Source: Portibacter lacus
GTDB taxonomy: Bacteria > Bacteroidota > Bacteroidia > Chitinophagales > Saprospiraceae
Direction of reading: 5' to 3'
Length of the DNA stretch: 64,000 bases
NCBI RefSeq assembly: GCF_021533215.1
Contig: NZ_JAJNKA010000003.1
Coordinates: 558,001-622,000, forward strand
Below the pieces are notes generated by a model. It ran no database searches. It worked only from the letters and a program-made list of their open reading frames with translations, and was not told the DNA's origin. Below, piece by piece: positions 37,113 through 46,064 of this stretch (position 1 is its first letter; every line of letters begins with the position of its first letter). Position numbers and translations under genes: made by a program.

Positions 37113-38012
37113 ATGTGTTATCAATTAGAACTTCGACATCTTCGCTATTTCTTAGCTGTTGCAGAGGACTTACACTTCAGGAAAGCAGCAGAGCGATTAT
37201 TCATTTCACAGCCTGGGCTTAGTAAGCAAATCAAGGAAATGGAAGTCGGAATGGGTGTTAAACTTTTCGATCGACATAACCGAAAAGTTGAGCTAACACA
37301 AGCTGGGGAATTTCTAAAAGTAGAACTGAAGAATTACTTTAGTGGACTCGAACACATTATCGAACATGCGAAATTGTTGAATGATGGATTGTTAGGTGAC
37401 TTGAAAATAGGCTATGTGGGTTCTGCTATGCAAAAGATCATCCCTGACTTACTGCTGGCATTCCGGAAACACCACCCGAAAGTCTTGTTTAATCTAGAAG
37501 AAATAGATAATCAAGGGCAGATCGATCGATTGTTTTCTCACGATATTGACATCGGATTTGTGAGGTTAGAAAAAATTCCACGTGGACTAAAATCCATACC
37601 CGTTCTCAATGAGACCTTTTCTCTAGTTCTACCTAAAGATCATCCAATCAACGATGAAAACTTTGTCAATCTTGCGCAATTAAAAGACGCCTCATTCATT
37701 TTGTTCAATGAAAAATATAGCCCTTCCTATTTCGAAAATGTCATGCAAATATTCGAAGACAACCACTTCACACCGAATGTAACGCACAATACGATCCATG
37801 CCAGTTCTATTTATAAATTGGTCGAAAATAATTTCGGATTATCTATTGTGCCTCAATCCTTAAAGCCATCTTTCGTGGAAGGTGTTAAATTCATTGACCT
37901 AGAAAATATTCCACAACGAACAGTATTGTCAGCAGTCTGGAACTTGAATAACAGGAATCCAATATTGAAAAACTTCCTTGAAAAAATAGAAAGTCACAAA
38001 GACAAAAACTAG
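37113..38012 (+). CDS. LysR-family transcriptional regulator, probable hut regulator
   Basis: A 299-residue regulator. The N-terminal winged helix is clear (LELRHLRYFLAVAEDLHFRK, AAERLFISQPGLSKQIKEME), then a linker helix and a periplasmic-binding-like effector domain (about 90-295; GYVGSAMQKIIPDLLLAF, GFVRLEKIP). It is divergent from hutH with under 80 bases between starts, the classic layout for a LysR activator of the neighbouring operon; the inducer would then be histidine or urocanate. That role is inference from position. The first Met (MCYQLELRH) is slightly upstream of the usual start, but no better one exists. Confidence 0.88.
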   Translation: MCYQLELRHLRYFLAVAEDLHFRKAAERLFISQPGLSKQIKEMEVGMGVKLFDRHNRKVELTQAGEFLKVELKNYFSGLEHIIEHAKLLNDGLLGDLKIGYVGSAMQKIIPDLLLAFRKHHPKVLFNLEEIDNQGQIDRLFSHDIDIGFVRLEKIPRGLKSIPVLNETFSLVLPKDHPINDENFVNLAQLKDASFILFNEKYSPSYFENVMQIFEDNHFTPNVTHNTIHASSIYKLVENNFGLSIVPQSLKPSFVEGVKFIDLENIPQRTVLSAVWNLNNRNPILKNFLEKIESHKDKN

Positions 38013-38060
38013 GTTAATCTTGAATATTTCTCGGCGAGGCATTCAAAATTGTGATATTTT

Positions 38061-38068
38061 TAAATTTG
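38061..38068 (+). promoter_or_regulatory. -7 box for the secreted GH-A-like gene
   Basis: TAAATTTG matches TAnnTTTG and lies 14 bases before the ATG at 38083. No good -33 TTTG is found 19-21 bases upstream. The box lies inside the frame's longer N-terminal extension, which argues for the 38083 start. Confidence 0.45.
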
Positions 38069-38082
38069 AAATCAGAAGAACT

Positions 38083-39966
38083 ATGCATCATTTTATACTT
38101 AAAAGTCTCCTTTTCATTCTTATTCCTACATCGTTTGCGATAGCGCAATTACCAGATAGTTGCAAGTTAAACATTGGAACAAACCTATCAGGCGTAGCTG
38201 ATTATGGCACAGAAATACCATTTGTAAATTTGATGAAAGTGAGTCGAGAATGGTATACGAAAGGAGTTAATGATCCAGATTATCAATGGGATACTCAACT
38301 TGCTAGTCAACTGACTTACGATGAAAATGGATACCCAACTCATATTCCGCAGACCATAGAAGGAGAAGCTTTAGCTCAACAAGTTGCAACCGTATGGGAT
38401 GGAACGGATGGCTGGCCTCCAGGAAAATATACGCTGCTTTGGGATGGAAACGGAGATTTCGAATTGTGGGGAGGACTTACGAACCTAGAGAAGGTGAATG
38501 ATAACCGTTATGAGTTTGATTACTTAGATCCGATCGGTGGATTATTACAGATCATCATGACTTATTCCGACATCAACAATCCGGTTCATAACATGCGCTT
38601 ATTAATGCCAGGCACTGAGGATACTTATGAGACTCAACCCTTCTACCAGTTGTGGTTAGACAAACTAGAACCGTTCCAGACGGTTCGATTTATGGACTGG
38701 GGAAACACTAATTTCTGGGGCCAAGAAGATGGTTACAACTGGGAAATACCTGAATTAGCAGACTGGGATGAGCGAGCGAAAATAGGACAATACACCTATA
38801 CGGGACACAAGGGTATTCCCTATGAATATATGGTGGAGTTAATGAATCTAAAAGATATAGATGGCTGGGTCTGTATTCCGCATAGAGCGAGTGATGACTA
38901 CATCCGTAAGATGGCAGATTTCTTCAGGGACAATGTTGAAGACGAACGACATATTTATGTAGAATTCAGTAATGAAATCTGGAATTGGATATTTGGTCAA
39001 GCACAATGGCTTAATAAATATGGCTGTGTAGATAAAGGGATTACTTGGCCAGAAGGAACGGTTCCTTATATTCAGAATGCACTAGATCACTGGACGGCAA
39101 GTTTTGCTGAGGAATCAGAAAGATTAACTCGAGTAGCTGCAGTTCAGACGGGATGGTTAGATGTAAGTGAACGGATTTGCTACAACTTGGCTCCGAATAC
39201 GGTCGATGCCATTTCACCAGCCTACTATTTTTCTTATAATGAAGAATCAGAAGCCATATTAGATGGACTTGGTGCTAATGCAACCGTAAGTGATATTGCT
39301 CATCATGCCAGACTAGGGTTCGAGCCACACATGGAATGGATGCGAGGAATTAAAAGTATTGCAGACTCGATCGGCGTGCCACTCGCATTTTATGAAGGCG
39401 GGCAACATTTGACTCCTAATCCTTTCGGTGTAGAGCCTAGTTATAGTCAAGCATTGTTAGCTATTCAGCGTGATACATCTATGTATAATTTATATAATGA
39501 ATGGTTTAATCAAGTAAGAACCTTAAATGATAGAAACGAGCCGATGTTGTTGATGAATTTCTCGTTTGTCAATCCTAGAAGTGCCCGGTATGGAAGTTGG
39601 GGTGTATTAGAAACGATGGATCAAGATCTTTCTGTTACTCCTGCGCCAAAATATCAAGCAACGATCGAGAATATGGGGTGCAATAGTCTTTCATCAAGCC
39701 AGATAGACATCGAACATTTATCAGAGCCAATTTACATCCTACCTAATCCAAGTAGCGAGGAAATAAGAATCATTGGCCTTGCAGAAAATCAAAATGTTCA
39801 ACTTTATAATGCCAGCGGAATTTTGATTAGTACTTTTCATTTAGCGAGTGGAGCGTCGAATTATATAGACATTAGGACAAGAGCAGATGGTGTCTATTTC
39901 TTAAAATTCCATAATCCAGTCAATGGTAGAATAAGCATAGAGAAATTTATAAAAGTTAGTCATTAG
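38083..39966 (+). CDS. Secreted clan GH-A-like glycosidase candidate with T9SS sorting domain
   Basis: 627 residues from the ATG at 38083, which begins a good signal peptide (FILKSLLFILIPTSFAIAQ); the frame is open 21 codons further upstream. The body looks like a TIM barrel: HIYVEFSNEIWNW (near residue 295) resembles the Asn-Glu acid/base strand of clan GH-A, and PLAFYEGGQHLTP (near 437) could carry the nucleophile Glu. I cannot name the GH family. The last about 75 residues (ILPNPSSEEIRIIG, then LYNASG, ending GRISIEKFIKVSH) form a type IX secretion C-terminal domain, so the protein should leave the cell or stay on its surface. Confidence 0.75.
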   Translation: MHHFILKSLLFILIPTSFAIAQLPDSCKLNIGTNLSGVADYGTEIPFVNLMKVSREWYTKGVNDPDYQWDTQLASQLTYDENGYPTHIPQTIEGEALAQQVATVWDGTDGWPPGKYTLLWDGNGDFELWGGLTNLEKVNDNRYEFDYLDPIGGLLQIIMTYSDINNPVHNMRLLMPGTEDTYETQPFYQLWLDKLEPFQTVRFMDWGNTNFWGQEDGYNWEIPELADWDERAKIGQYTYTGHKGIPYEYMVELMNLKDIDGWVCIPHRASDDYIRKMADFFRDNVEDERHIYVEFSNEIWNWIFGQAQWLNKYGCVDKGITWPEGTVPYIQNALDHWTASFAEESERLTRVAAVQTGWLDVSERICYNLAPNTVDAISPAYYFSYNEESEAILDGLGANATVSDIAHHARLGFEPHMEWMRGIKSIADSIGVPLAFYEGGQHLTPNPFGVEPSYSQALLAIQRDTSMYNLYNEWFNQVRTLNDRNEPMLLMNFSFVNPRSARYGSWGVLETMDQDLSVTPAPKYQATIENMGCNSLSSSQIDIEHLSEPIYILPNPSSEEIRIIGLAENQNVQLYNASGILISTFHLASGASNYIDIRTRADGVYFLKFHNPVNGRISIEKFIKVSH

Positions 39967-40007
39967 TCTAAGAATTTCAAATATAACTATTAAACAAATA
40001 ATCAAGT

Positions 40008-40415
40008 GTGAACATAACCATTTCAGAAACTAGAGATATTGACGTACATCAAATCATCGAATTGTACAAAGCAAATCAATGGAGTGCAGCTGAAAAACCT
40101 GATGTTCTATTTAAAGGACTGATGAATTCTCACTCGCTAATTTCCGCTTGGGAAGAAAAGCGATTAGTCGGATTAGGCAATGCTATTTCAGATGGTCATT
40201 TAGTGGTTTATTACCCGCATTTGCTAGTTCATCCAGAGTATCAAGGAAGGGGAATCGGTCAGCAAATCGTCTCAAAGATGCAAGAAAAATATGCTCATTT
40301 TCATATGCAAATGTTAACAGCTGATGGAAAAGCGATAGACTTCTATCAAAAAGTAGGTTTCGAAAAAGCTGGCGAAACAATGCCTATGTGGATATACAGT
40401 GGAAACGAGCATTAA
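40008..40415 (+). CDS. GNAT-family N-acetyltransferase
   Basis: A 135-residue cytoplasmic acetyltransferase. LLVHPEYQGRGIGQQIVSKM is the acetyl-CoA binding motif A (Q/R-x-x-G-x-G/A), and AIDFYQKVGFEKAG is motif B. The start is a GTG at 40008. The substrate is unknown. It stands 42 bases after the secreted GH-A-like gene and may be read through from it. Confidence 0.85.
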   Translation: MNITISETRDIDVHQIIELYKANQWSAAEKPDVLFKGLMNSHSLISAWEEKRLVGLGNAISDGHLVVYYPHLLVHPEYQGRGIGQQIVSKMQEKYAHFHMQMLTADGKAIDFYQKVGFEKAGETMPMWIYSGNEH

Positions 40416-40526
40416 TCCTATGAAAAAATAGCTCAGAGACCATATTTCTATTGGTTTCTAAAAGCCCAACGATCATCCATTCGACTAGCATCAAAAGGCA
40501 CAATTCGCAGCTCATCTATACTTTTC

Positions 40527-40597
40527 TACCATTCATCTACACTAAATGTCTTGGCAACCAATTTATAATTTTTAGTTGATATAATCCTTTAATTTTG
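40527..40597 (+). promoter_or_regulatory. Shared operator site A plus -7 box, NO-sensor operon
   Basis: TACCATTCATCTACAC (40527-40542), 11 bases, then GCAACCAAT (40554-40562), and TAATTTTG at 40590-40597, 63 bases from the motif start. The ATG of the first operon gene is 26 bases further. There is no -33 TTTG. A weaker look-alike, ATCCATTCGACTAGCA, starts at 40475, 52 bases (five helical turns) upstream. Same motif and spacing as sites at 47090, 52983, 54372 and 61569. Confidence 0.6.
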
Positions 40598-40623
40598 AAT
40601 CATATATTTTATAAACTATAAAT

Positions 40624-41034
40624 ATGAAGACACTCAAAGTATTATTAATCGAAGATGACATGATAGAGGTGATGAAACTGAATCGTGCGATTTCTTCATT
40701 AAAACTTCCGCATAAAATAATAGAAGCAAACAATGGTGAAGAGGCACTTGAATTGTTACAAGTAAAAGATAACATCCCTGATATCATACTCCTTGATCTA
40801 AATATGCCTAAAATAAATGGCATTGAGTTTTTAACCATTCTTAAGAATGATGAAACTTTGAAATATGTACCGACCATTATACTCACAACTTCTAGCAACG
40901 AGCGAGATTTAATAGCATGCTATGAAATAGGTATTGCCGGATATGTGTTAAAGCCTCTAAAATATGAGGAATATGTATCAAAAATTGAAAAATTATTAGA
41001 ATATTGGAGTATTAACGAATTAAAGAAAATATAA
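40624..41034 (+). CDS. Single-domain response regulator (Rcp1-like)
   Basis: A 136-residue receiver domain with no output domain. The acidic pocket is IEDD, the phospho-acceptor is Asp58 in IILLDLNMPKING, and the Thr/Lys switch residues lie in ILTTSSNE and VLKPLKYEE. The sequence type resembles the small response regulators beside bacteriophytochromes (Rcp1-like). It is the first gene of a seven-gene operon and overlaps the H-NOX gene as TAATG. As a receiver without output it could be a phosphate sink or act by protein contact. Confidence 0.9.
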   Translation: MKTLKVLLIEDDMIEVMKLNRAISSLKLPHKIIEANNGEEALELLQVKDNIPDIILLDLNMPKINGIEFLTILKNDETLKYVPTIILTTSSNERDLIACYEIGIAGYVLKPLKYEEYVSKIEKLLEYWSINELKKI

Positions 41035-41576
41035 TGAAGGGGATTGTATTTACAGAATTTTTAGAATTAGTTGAAGATAAGTTCGGATTAGAAATGGTTG
41101 ACACGATCATTAACCAATCGGAATTAGAATCTGGTGGTGCTTATACATCTGTTGGGACATATGAATTTTCAGAAATGCTTCAGCTTTTGCAGCACCTAAG
41201 TGACCATACTAACATTTCAATTGACAATCTACTGTTAGTCTATGCGGAACATTTCTTTAGTGTCTTAGAAAACAGTCATCCCAAATTAATAGCTAGGTAT
41301 AAAGATCCGATCGAAATGCTAGCTTCTATAGAGAATCATATACATGTGGAAGTTCAGAAAATTTACCCTGATGCTGAACTTCCCACTTTTGAAGTTTTAG
41401 AAAAGACAGATACTTTGCTTATTATGATCTACAAATCTAGTAGATCCATGCACTATTTCGGATTAGGCTTAATGAATAAAACCTTCGAACATTTTAATTC
41501 TTCAGCCGATATTGAGTTCGAGAAAATAAAAGAGGATGGAACAGAAGTTAAGTTTATAATCCGAAAAAACTCATGA
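41034..41576 (+). CDS. H-NOX haem-based nitric-oxide sensor
   Basis: A 180-residue stand-alone H-NOX (HNOB) protein. The proximal haem ligand is His102 (ASIENHIHVEV), Pro117 lies in AELPTF, and the porphyrin-propionate motif Y-x-S-x-R is Tyr133, Ser135, Arg137 (IYKSSRSM). The position matching the distal Tyr of oxygen-binding H-NOX proteins is Phe142, and residue 9 is Phe, so the pocket looks non-polar, which favours NO over oxygen. H-NOX proteins of this type inhibit a partner histidine kinase when NO is bound. The kinase gene follows with a 4-base ATGA overlap. Confidence 0.88.
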   Translation: MKGIVFTEFLELVEDKFGLEMVDTIINQSELESGGAYTSVGTYEFSEMLQLLQHLSDHTNISIDNLLLVYAEHFFSVLENSHPKLIARYKDPIEMLASIENHIHVEVQKIYPDAELPTFEVLEKTDTLLIMIYKSSRSMHYFGLGLMNKTFEHFNSSADIEFEKIKEDGTEVKFIIRKNS

Positions 41577-43549
41577 GTCAAGATCAAATTGACATATTAA
41601 AGCGAGCCCTATTAAGAGAAAAATCAGCTAGGAAACAAGCTGAAAAAATCTTAGAAAGTAAGTCTGCCGAACTCTTTGAAGTCAATCTGAAATTATCCCA
41701 AGCAAATAAGGATTTAGAAATCTTGCTTACAAGAACTGATTCGCAATTACAAGGTGTCTTTGAAAATATAGTTGATGCTTATGTCATCATAGATTTAAAT
41801 GGTAATATTCTAAAAATGAATGATGCTGCTGTTTCTTTATTAGGTTTCCTAGATAATAAAGAAGATTTTAATTTATTAAAGATGGTCCAATCTAATGAGA
41901 ATGAAAGGGTCACAGCAGCATTTACCAAACTTCTTGAAACGGGTTCGATAACCGATTTCCATGTCAATATCATTACGAAAACCAATGAATCAAAGATTGT
42001 CCACATCAATGCAAGCGTCATTTACGATCAAGGTATCCCTGTTGCTGCTCAAGGAATCGTAAGAGATATAACCAAAGAGAAAGAAGATGAAGTTCAGTTA
42101 ATCAGATCTGAAAGTAGGCTTTCTACACTTATTCTTAATTTAGATAGTGGAGTTGTTCTCGAAGATGAAAATCGAAAGATAGTGCTAACGAACAATAAGT
42201 TCACAGAGATTTTCAACATCCAAATCCCACCAGACAGTCTTAAAGGGATAGATTGTACTAAGGCCTCTGAGCAAAACAGCGTCTTATTTAAAGATCCTGA
42301 AGCCTTTATCAGTCGAATGAGAGCAATAGACGCGAAAAAAGAAATCGTGATAGGTGAAGAACTGGAGATGAAAGATGGAAGGATATTAGAGCGAAACTAT
42401 ATGCCCATCGTGAATGGTGATCAATCAAGAGGATACCTATGGACTTTTAAGGATGTTACGCTTAATCGAACTTATCGAAAAAGTCTGGAGAATGAGAAAC
42501 AGAAATACTATAATATTATTTCTAACATGAATCTTGGACTCGTCGAGGTAGATAAAAATGACGTGATACTAATGGTCAATCAAAGTTTCGTTAACATGAC
42601 TGGCTATTCTAAAGAAGAACTCATTGGGATTAAAGGAAAAGATTTACTTCCTTTTCAAGAGGATCGAGAATTAATGGATGAAAAAGTTATAGAGCGTAAA
42701 AAAGGAAAAACAGAACTGTACGAGCTTAGGATCCAAAACAAACAAGGTGAAACCAAATACTGGTTAGTAAGTGGTGCACCAAACTACAATATTAATGGTG
42801 AATTTACTGGATCAATCGGGATCAACTTTGACATTACGGATATTAAAAATTTACAACATCAAAAGGAAAATCTACTTAAAAAATTAGAAAAAAGTAATGA
42901 TGAACTCCATGAATATGCTCATGTAGTTTCGCATGATCTAAAGTCTCCTTTGCGCAGTATTAATGCATTAGTGAGCTGGTTAAGAAACGATAATGAAGAT
43001 AAGTTAGATGAAGGAAGTCTGGAAAATATTGCATTGATAGAAGCAACGCTAGAAAAAATGGAGCAACTGATTACCGATGTGTTGCAATATTCAAGTATTG
43101 GGGCAGAAAACCTTGAAAAGACAGAAGTAAATATTAATGATATGCTTAATGATCTATTGAGAATCTTATACTTACCAGACCACATCAAAGTTAATTTCCT
43201 GAACAAGTTTCCGACCATCCATGGTAACAGAACAAAGCTACAGCAGCTATTCCAGAATATAATCAGTAATGCTGTGAAATTTATAGATAAAGAAAACGGC
43301 ATCATAGAAATCACTTCCGAAGATAAAGGCACGCATTTCCAATTTTCAATAAAGGATAATGGTATCGGAATTGATAAAAAGTTTCATGATAAGATTTTCA
43401 AAATATTCCATTCTTTAAAGAAAAGTAAAGATTCAACTGGGATAGGATTATCCATCGTCAAAAAAATCGTCGAATTACATCAAGGCAGTATTTGGTTAGA
43501 AAGTGAACCAAGTGTTGGTACAACATTTTATTTCACTTTAAAAAAATAG
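41573..43549 (+). CDS. PAS-domain sensor histidine kinase, partner of H-NOX
   Basis: A 658-residue soluble kinase. An N-terminal coiled coil (about 8-55) leads into three PAS regions: about 60-175 (DAYVIIDLNGNILKMNDAAV), about 180-300 (more divergent) and about 305-425 (MVNQSFVNMTGYSKEELIG, then a PAC tail IGINFDITDIKN). HisKA carries His453 or so in VVSHDLKSPLRSI; HATPase has NIISNAVKF, KDNGIGIDKKF and TGIGLSIVKKIV. No membrane spans. It overlaps the H-NOX gene by 4 bases, the usual pairing for NO-controlled kinases. Its catalytic core is very close to that of the second kinase at 44685. Confidence 0.9.
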   Translation: MSQDQIDILKRALLREKSARKQAEKILESKSAELFEVNLKLSQANKDLEILLTRTDSQLQGVFENIVDAYVIIDLNGNILKMNDAAVSLLGFLDNKEDFNLLKMVQSNENERVTAAFTKLLETGSITDFHVNIITKTNESKIVHINASVIYDQGIPVAAQGIVRDITKEKEDEVQLIRSESRLSTLILNLDSGVVLEDENRKIVLTNNKFTEIFNIQIPPDSLKGIDCTKASEQNSVLFKDPEAFISRMRAIDAKKEIVIGEELEMKDGRILERNYMPIVNGDQSRGYLWTFKDVTLNRTYRKSLENEKQKYYNIISNMNLGLVEVDKNDVILMVNQSFVNMTGYSKEELIGIKGKDLLPFQEDRELMDEKVIERKKGKTELYELRIQNKQGETKYWLVSGAPNYNINGEFTGSIGINFDITDIKNLQHQKENLLKKLEKSNDELHEYAHVVSHDLKSPLRSINALVSWLRNDNEDKLDEGSLENIALIEATLEKMEQLITDVLQYSSIGAENLEKTEVNINDMLNDLLRILYLPDHIKVNFLNKFPTIHGNRTKLQQLFQNIISNAVKFIDKENGIIEITSEDKGTHFQFSIKDNGIGIDKKFHDKIFKIFHSLKKSKDSTGIGLSIVKKIVELHQGSIWLESEPSVGTTFYFTLKK

Positions 43550-43551
43550 TA

Positions 43552-44685
43552 ATGAAAACGGTTCAACTTAAGAAAGAAAAAAATAAAGATTGGGAATATA
43601 TCACACCGAAACAAGATCTTAAAAATCCATTAGTCTTGGCTTTTGGAAATAGATTTCTATTGGAAAATCCTAATGTCTACGAAGAGATAAAGGAAGTTTA
43701 TCCCGAGAGTCAAGTGGTTTTTGGATCTACATGTGGTGATATCACAGCAAATTCTGTACATGAAGAAGCGATTTCATTGACGGCTATAGAGTTTGAAAAA
43801 AGTAACTTCGTCATTAAAACAAGTAATGTTTTAAACTCTGAACGAGATAGCTATAAAACTGGAAATGAATTGATAAAACAATTCCCAACCGAAGGCTTAA
43901 AATTCATCTATGTGATTTCTGATGGAAGTTTCATCAATGGTAGCCAACTGGCAAAAGGAATGAACTCTGGAATAGAAAGCAATGTACTTATTACTGGTGG
44001 ATTAACAGGTGATGAAGCCCGCTTCGAAAAAACCTTGGCTTCCTACAATGAGAATCCCAAGCAAGGAGAAATCGTTGCAATCGGTTTTTATGGTGAAACG
44101 TTAGAAGTAACATTCTCTATTCATGGAGGATGGACACCTTTCGGACCTGAGCGTGTGGTCACTAAATCCGAATCCAACATTTTATATGAATTAGACGGAT
44201 TACCAGCGCTAGATCTTTACAAGAAATATTTAGGTGAAAAGTCAGAACAACTTCCTGGCTCAGCTTTATTATATCCTCTTAATGTAAAATCAAAAGATGA
44301 AGACCAATCTATCGTAAGAAGTATTTTAAATATAGACGAAGAGAAAAATGCGATGATATTAGCAGGTGATATTCCTGAAAATTCGATTGTCCAACTGATG
44401 ATGACCAATGTGGATAATATCGCAAATGCTTCAGAGCGTGCAGCAAGGCAAGCTTTAGAGTTAAGAAAGAACGAACCTGAATTAGCTTTACTCGTCAGTT
44501 GTATCGGGCGAAAACTAGTCCTTGATCAGAGAGTAGAAGAAGAAATAGAGGAAGTAGTGGCCGTAGTAGGTAAAAGCACGACCGTTTCTGGATTCTATTC
44601 GTACGGCGAAATTGCGCCATTTCATGGTGAAAATAATTGCCAATTACATAATCAGACCATGACGATAACGCTAATTAGCGAATAA
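43552..44685 (+). CDS. FIST N/C-domain protein (NosP-like sensor)
   Basis: A 377-residue soluble protein. FIST_N is seen in LVLAFGNRFLLENP, VVFGSTCGDITANSV, FIYVISDGSF and NVLITGGLTGDEARF; FIST_C in LYKKYLGEKSEQLPGSALLY and the closing GFYSYGEIAPF near 355. Proteins of this type include NosP of Pseudomonas aeruginosa, a haem protein that senses nitric oxide and controls the kinase NahK. Here too a kinase gene follows directly, with a TAATG overlap. Haem binding is inferred from family and context; the haem ligand cannot be read off. Confidence 0.88.
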   Translation: MKTVQLKKEKNKDWEYITPKQDLKNPLVLAFGNRFLLENPNVYEEIKEVYPESQVVFGSTCGDITANSVHEEAISLTAIEFEKSNFVIKTSNVLNSERDSYKTGNELIKQFPTEGLKFIYVISDGSFINGSQLAKGMNSGIESNVLITGGLTGDEARFEKTLASYNENPKQGEIVAIGFYGETLEVTFSIHGGWTPFGPERVVTKSESNILYELDGLPALDLYKKYLGEKSEQLPGSALLYPLNVKSKDEDQSIVRSILNIDEEKNAMILAGDIPENSIVQLMMTNVDNIANASERAARQALELRKNEPELALLVSCIGRKLVLDQRVEEEIEEVVAVVGKSTTVSGFYSYGEIAPFHGENNCQLHNQTMTITLISE

Positions 44686-45752
44686 TGAATTCCCTTTTAA
44701 AAAGACAAATACGAAAATTTCTAAGTGATGATCAAGCTGCTAGCCCCGAACTAGGGCCATTTCTAGACGCCATTGAGCGATCTTATAATAATTATGATGA
44801 ACAGTTTTCTATGTTGCAGAGAGCTATGGCTCTAAGCTCAGAAGAATTATTCACTGCTAATAAACAGCTTAGACAAGAAAGTACCTCGCAGAAAGAAGTA
44901 ATCGATAAGTTAAAGCACGTTATCGAGACATTGAAATTCTATGAATTACCCGAGTCGCAGATTTCGGAAAACATCGATTTAAACGGCTCAAAGTTGGTTG
45001 ACTTTATTGATAATCAAACGAAAGAGATTGTCGAAATCAATAAGCAACGAGAAAAATTATTAGTTGAATTAGCACATCAAAATCAGGAACTTAGTGATTA
45101 TGCACACATGGTTTCTCATGATTTAAAATCACCTCTACGAAGCATTGATACACTTACTGCATGGCTAAAAGAAGATTATGAAGATACGATAGATGAGAGC
45201 GGAAAAGAAAGTCTACAGTTGATTAGGAACAATGTTGAAAAAATGGACTCGCTCATTAATGGCATCCTAGAATTTTCGACCATTAGTCAAAACAGCTTTG
45301 AATTTTACAATGTAAATATCAATACCCTTCTGGAGGATATTTTAAATATTATAGAAATTCCTGAACATATTACGATTACAAACAGAGGTAGTTTGCCAAC
45401 CATAAAAGGTGATAAATATAGGCTGCAACAGCTTTTCCAAAACCTTATCACTAATGCCATAAAGTATAATGATAAAGAAGAAGGCTTAGTAGAAATCGGT
45501 TATCATGACAAAGAAGAATACTGGGAGTTTTTCATTAAAGACAATGGAAAAGGAATAGAAAACGCTTATTTTGATAAAATCTTCAAGACCTTTGTGAAGT
45601 TAGAAAACAATCCAGAATCTACGGGTATCGGCTTATCTATCGTTAAAAAAATCGTGGATGTTTATAGCGGAAAGATCTGGTTAGAATCCACTTTTGGTAT
45701 TGGAACTACCTTTTATTTTACTTTAAAAAAAGAGCCATATGGAACAACCTAA
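44685..45752 (+). CDS. Histidine kinase, partner of the FIST protein
   Basis: A 355-residue soluble kinase without PAS domains. Residues 1-70 (LLKRQIRKFLSDD, SYNNYDEQFSMLQRAM, SSEELFTANKQLR) are the kind of N-terminal helix found on kinases encoded next to FIST proteins; a second coiled coil follows. HisKA has His145 or so in MVSHDLKSPLRSI; HATPase has NLITNAIKY, KDNGKGIE and TGIGLSIVKKIV. Its DHp and catalytic core closely match those of the PAS kinase at 41573, including the shared ending GTTFYFTLKK. It overlaps the Hpt gene by 14 bases. Confidence 0.9.
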   Translation: MNSLLKRQIRKFLSDDQAASPELGPFLDAIERSYNNYDEQFSMLQRAMALSSEELFTANKQLRQESTSQKEVIDKLKHVIETLKFYELPESQISENIDLNGSKLVDFIDNQTKEIVEINKQREKLLVELAHQNQELSDYAHMVSHDLKSPLRSIDTLTAWLKEDYEDTIDESGKESLQLIRNNVEKMDSLINGILEFSTISQNSFEFYNVNINTLLEDILNIIEIPEHITITNRGSLPTIKGDKYRLQQLFQNLITNAIKYNDKEEGLVEIGYHDKEEYWEFFIKDNGKGIENAYFDKIFKTFVKLENNPESTGIGLSIVKKIVDVYSGKIWLESTFGIGTTFYFTLKKEPYGTT

Positions 45753-46056
45753 TATGAGTTATATCCAGAGCATGTCTGGTGGAGATACAGCCTTCGAACA
45801 AAAGTTACTCGATATTATAAAATTAGAATACCCAGAGGAAAGAGAGACCTACATTTCTAATTTCACAAATAGAGAATTTAAAGCAGCAGCTGACAACGTT
45901 CATAAACTTAAACATAAAATTAGTATTTTAGGTCTTGAAAAGAGTTATGGGATTGCATCAGATTTTGAAAACAATCTACTGGAAGGGAAGACTGACCTAA
46001 GTATTGAATTCAAATCTATTCTTGATACCATAACCGAATATCTGCAACAGATTTAA
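45739..46056 (+). CDS. Hpt histidine phosphotransfer protein
   Basis: A 105-residue four-helix phosphotransfer protein. The phospho-accepting His55 is in ADNVHKLKHKISILGLE, matching the H-K-L-K-G-x-x-x-x-L-G pattern except that His replaces the usual Gly after the second Lys. It lies between two kinases' genes and the LytTR regulator, so it can collect phosphate from one or both kinases and pass it to receiver domains. It starts 14 bases inside the kinase gene and ends 8 bases before the LytTR gene. Confidence 0.85.
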   Translation: MEQPNMSYIQSMSGGDTAFEQKLLDIIKLEYPEERETYISNFTNREFKAAADNVHKLKHKISILGLEKSYGIASDFENNLLEGKTDLSIEFKSILDTITEYLQQI

Positions 46057-46064
46057 TACGTAGA

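Noticed and set aside
38020-38082. Upstream extension of the secreted GH-A-like protein
   Set aside because: It would place a charged stretch before the signal peptide and contains the -7 box TAAATTTG.
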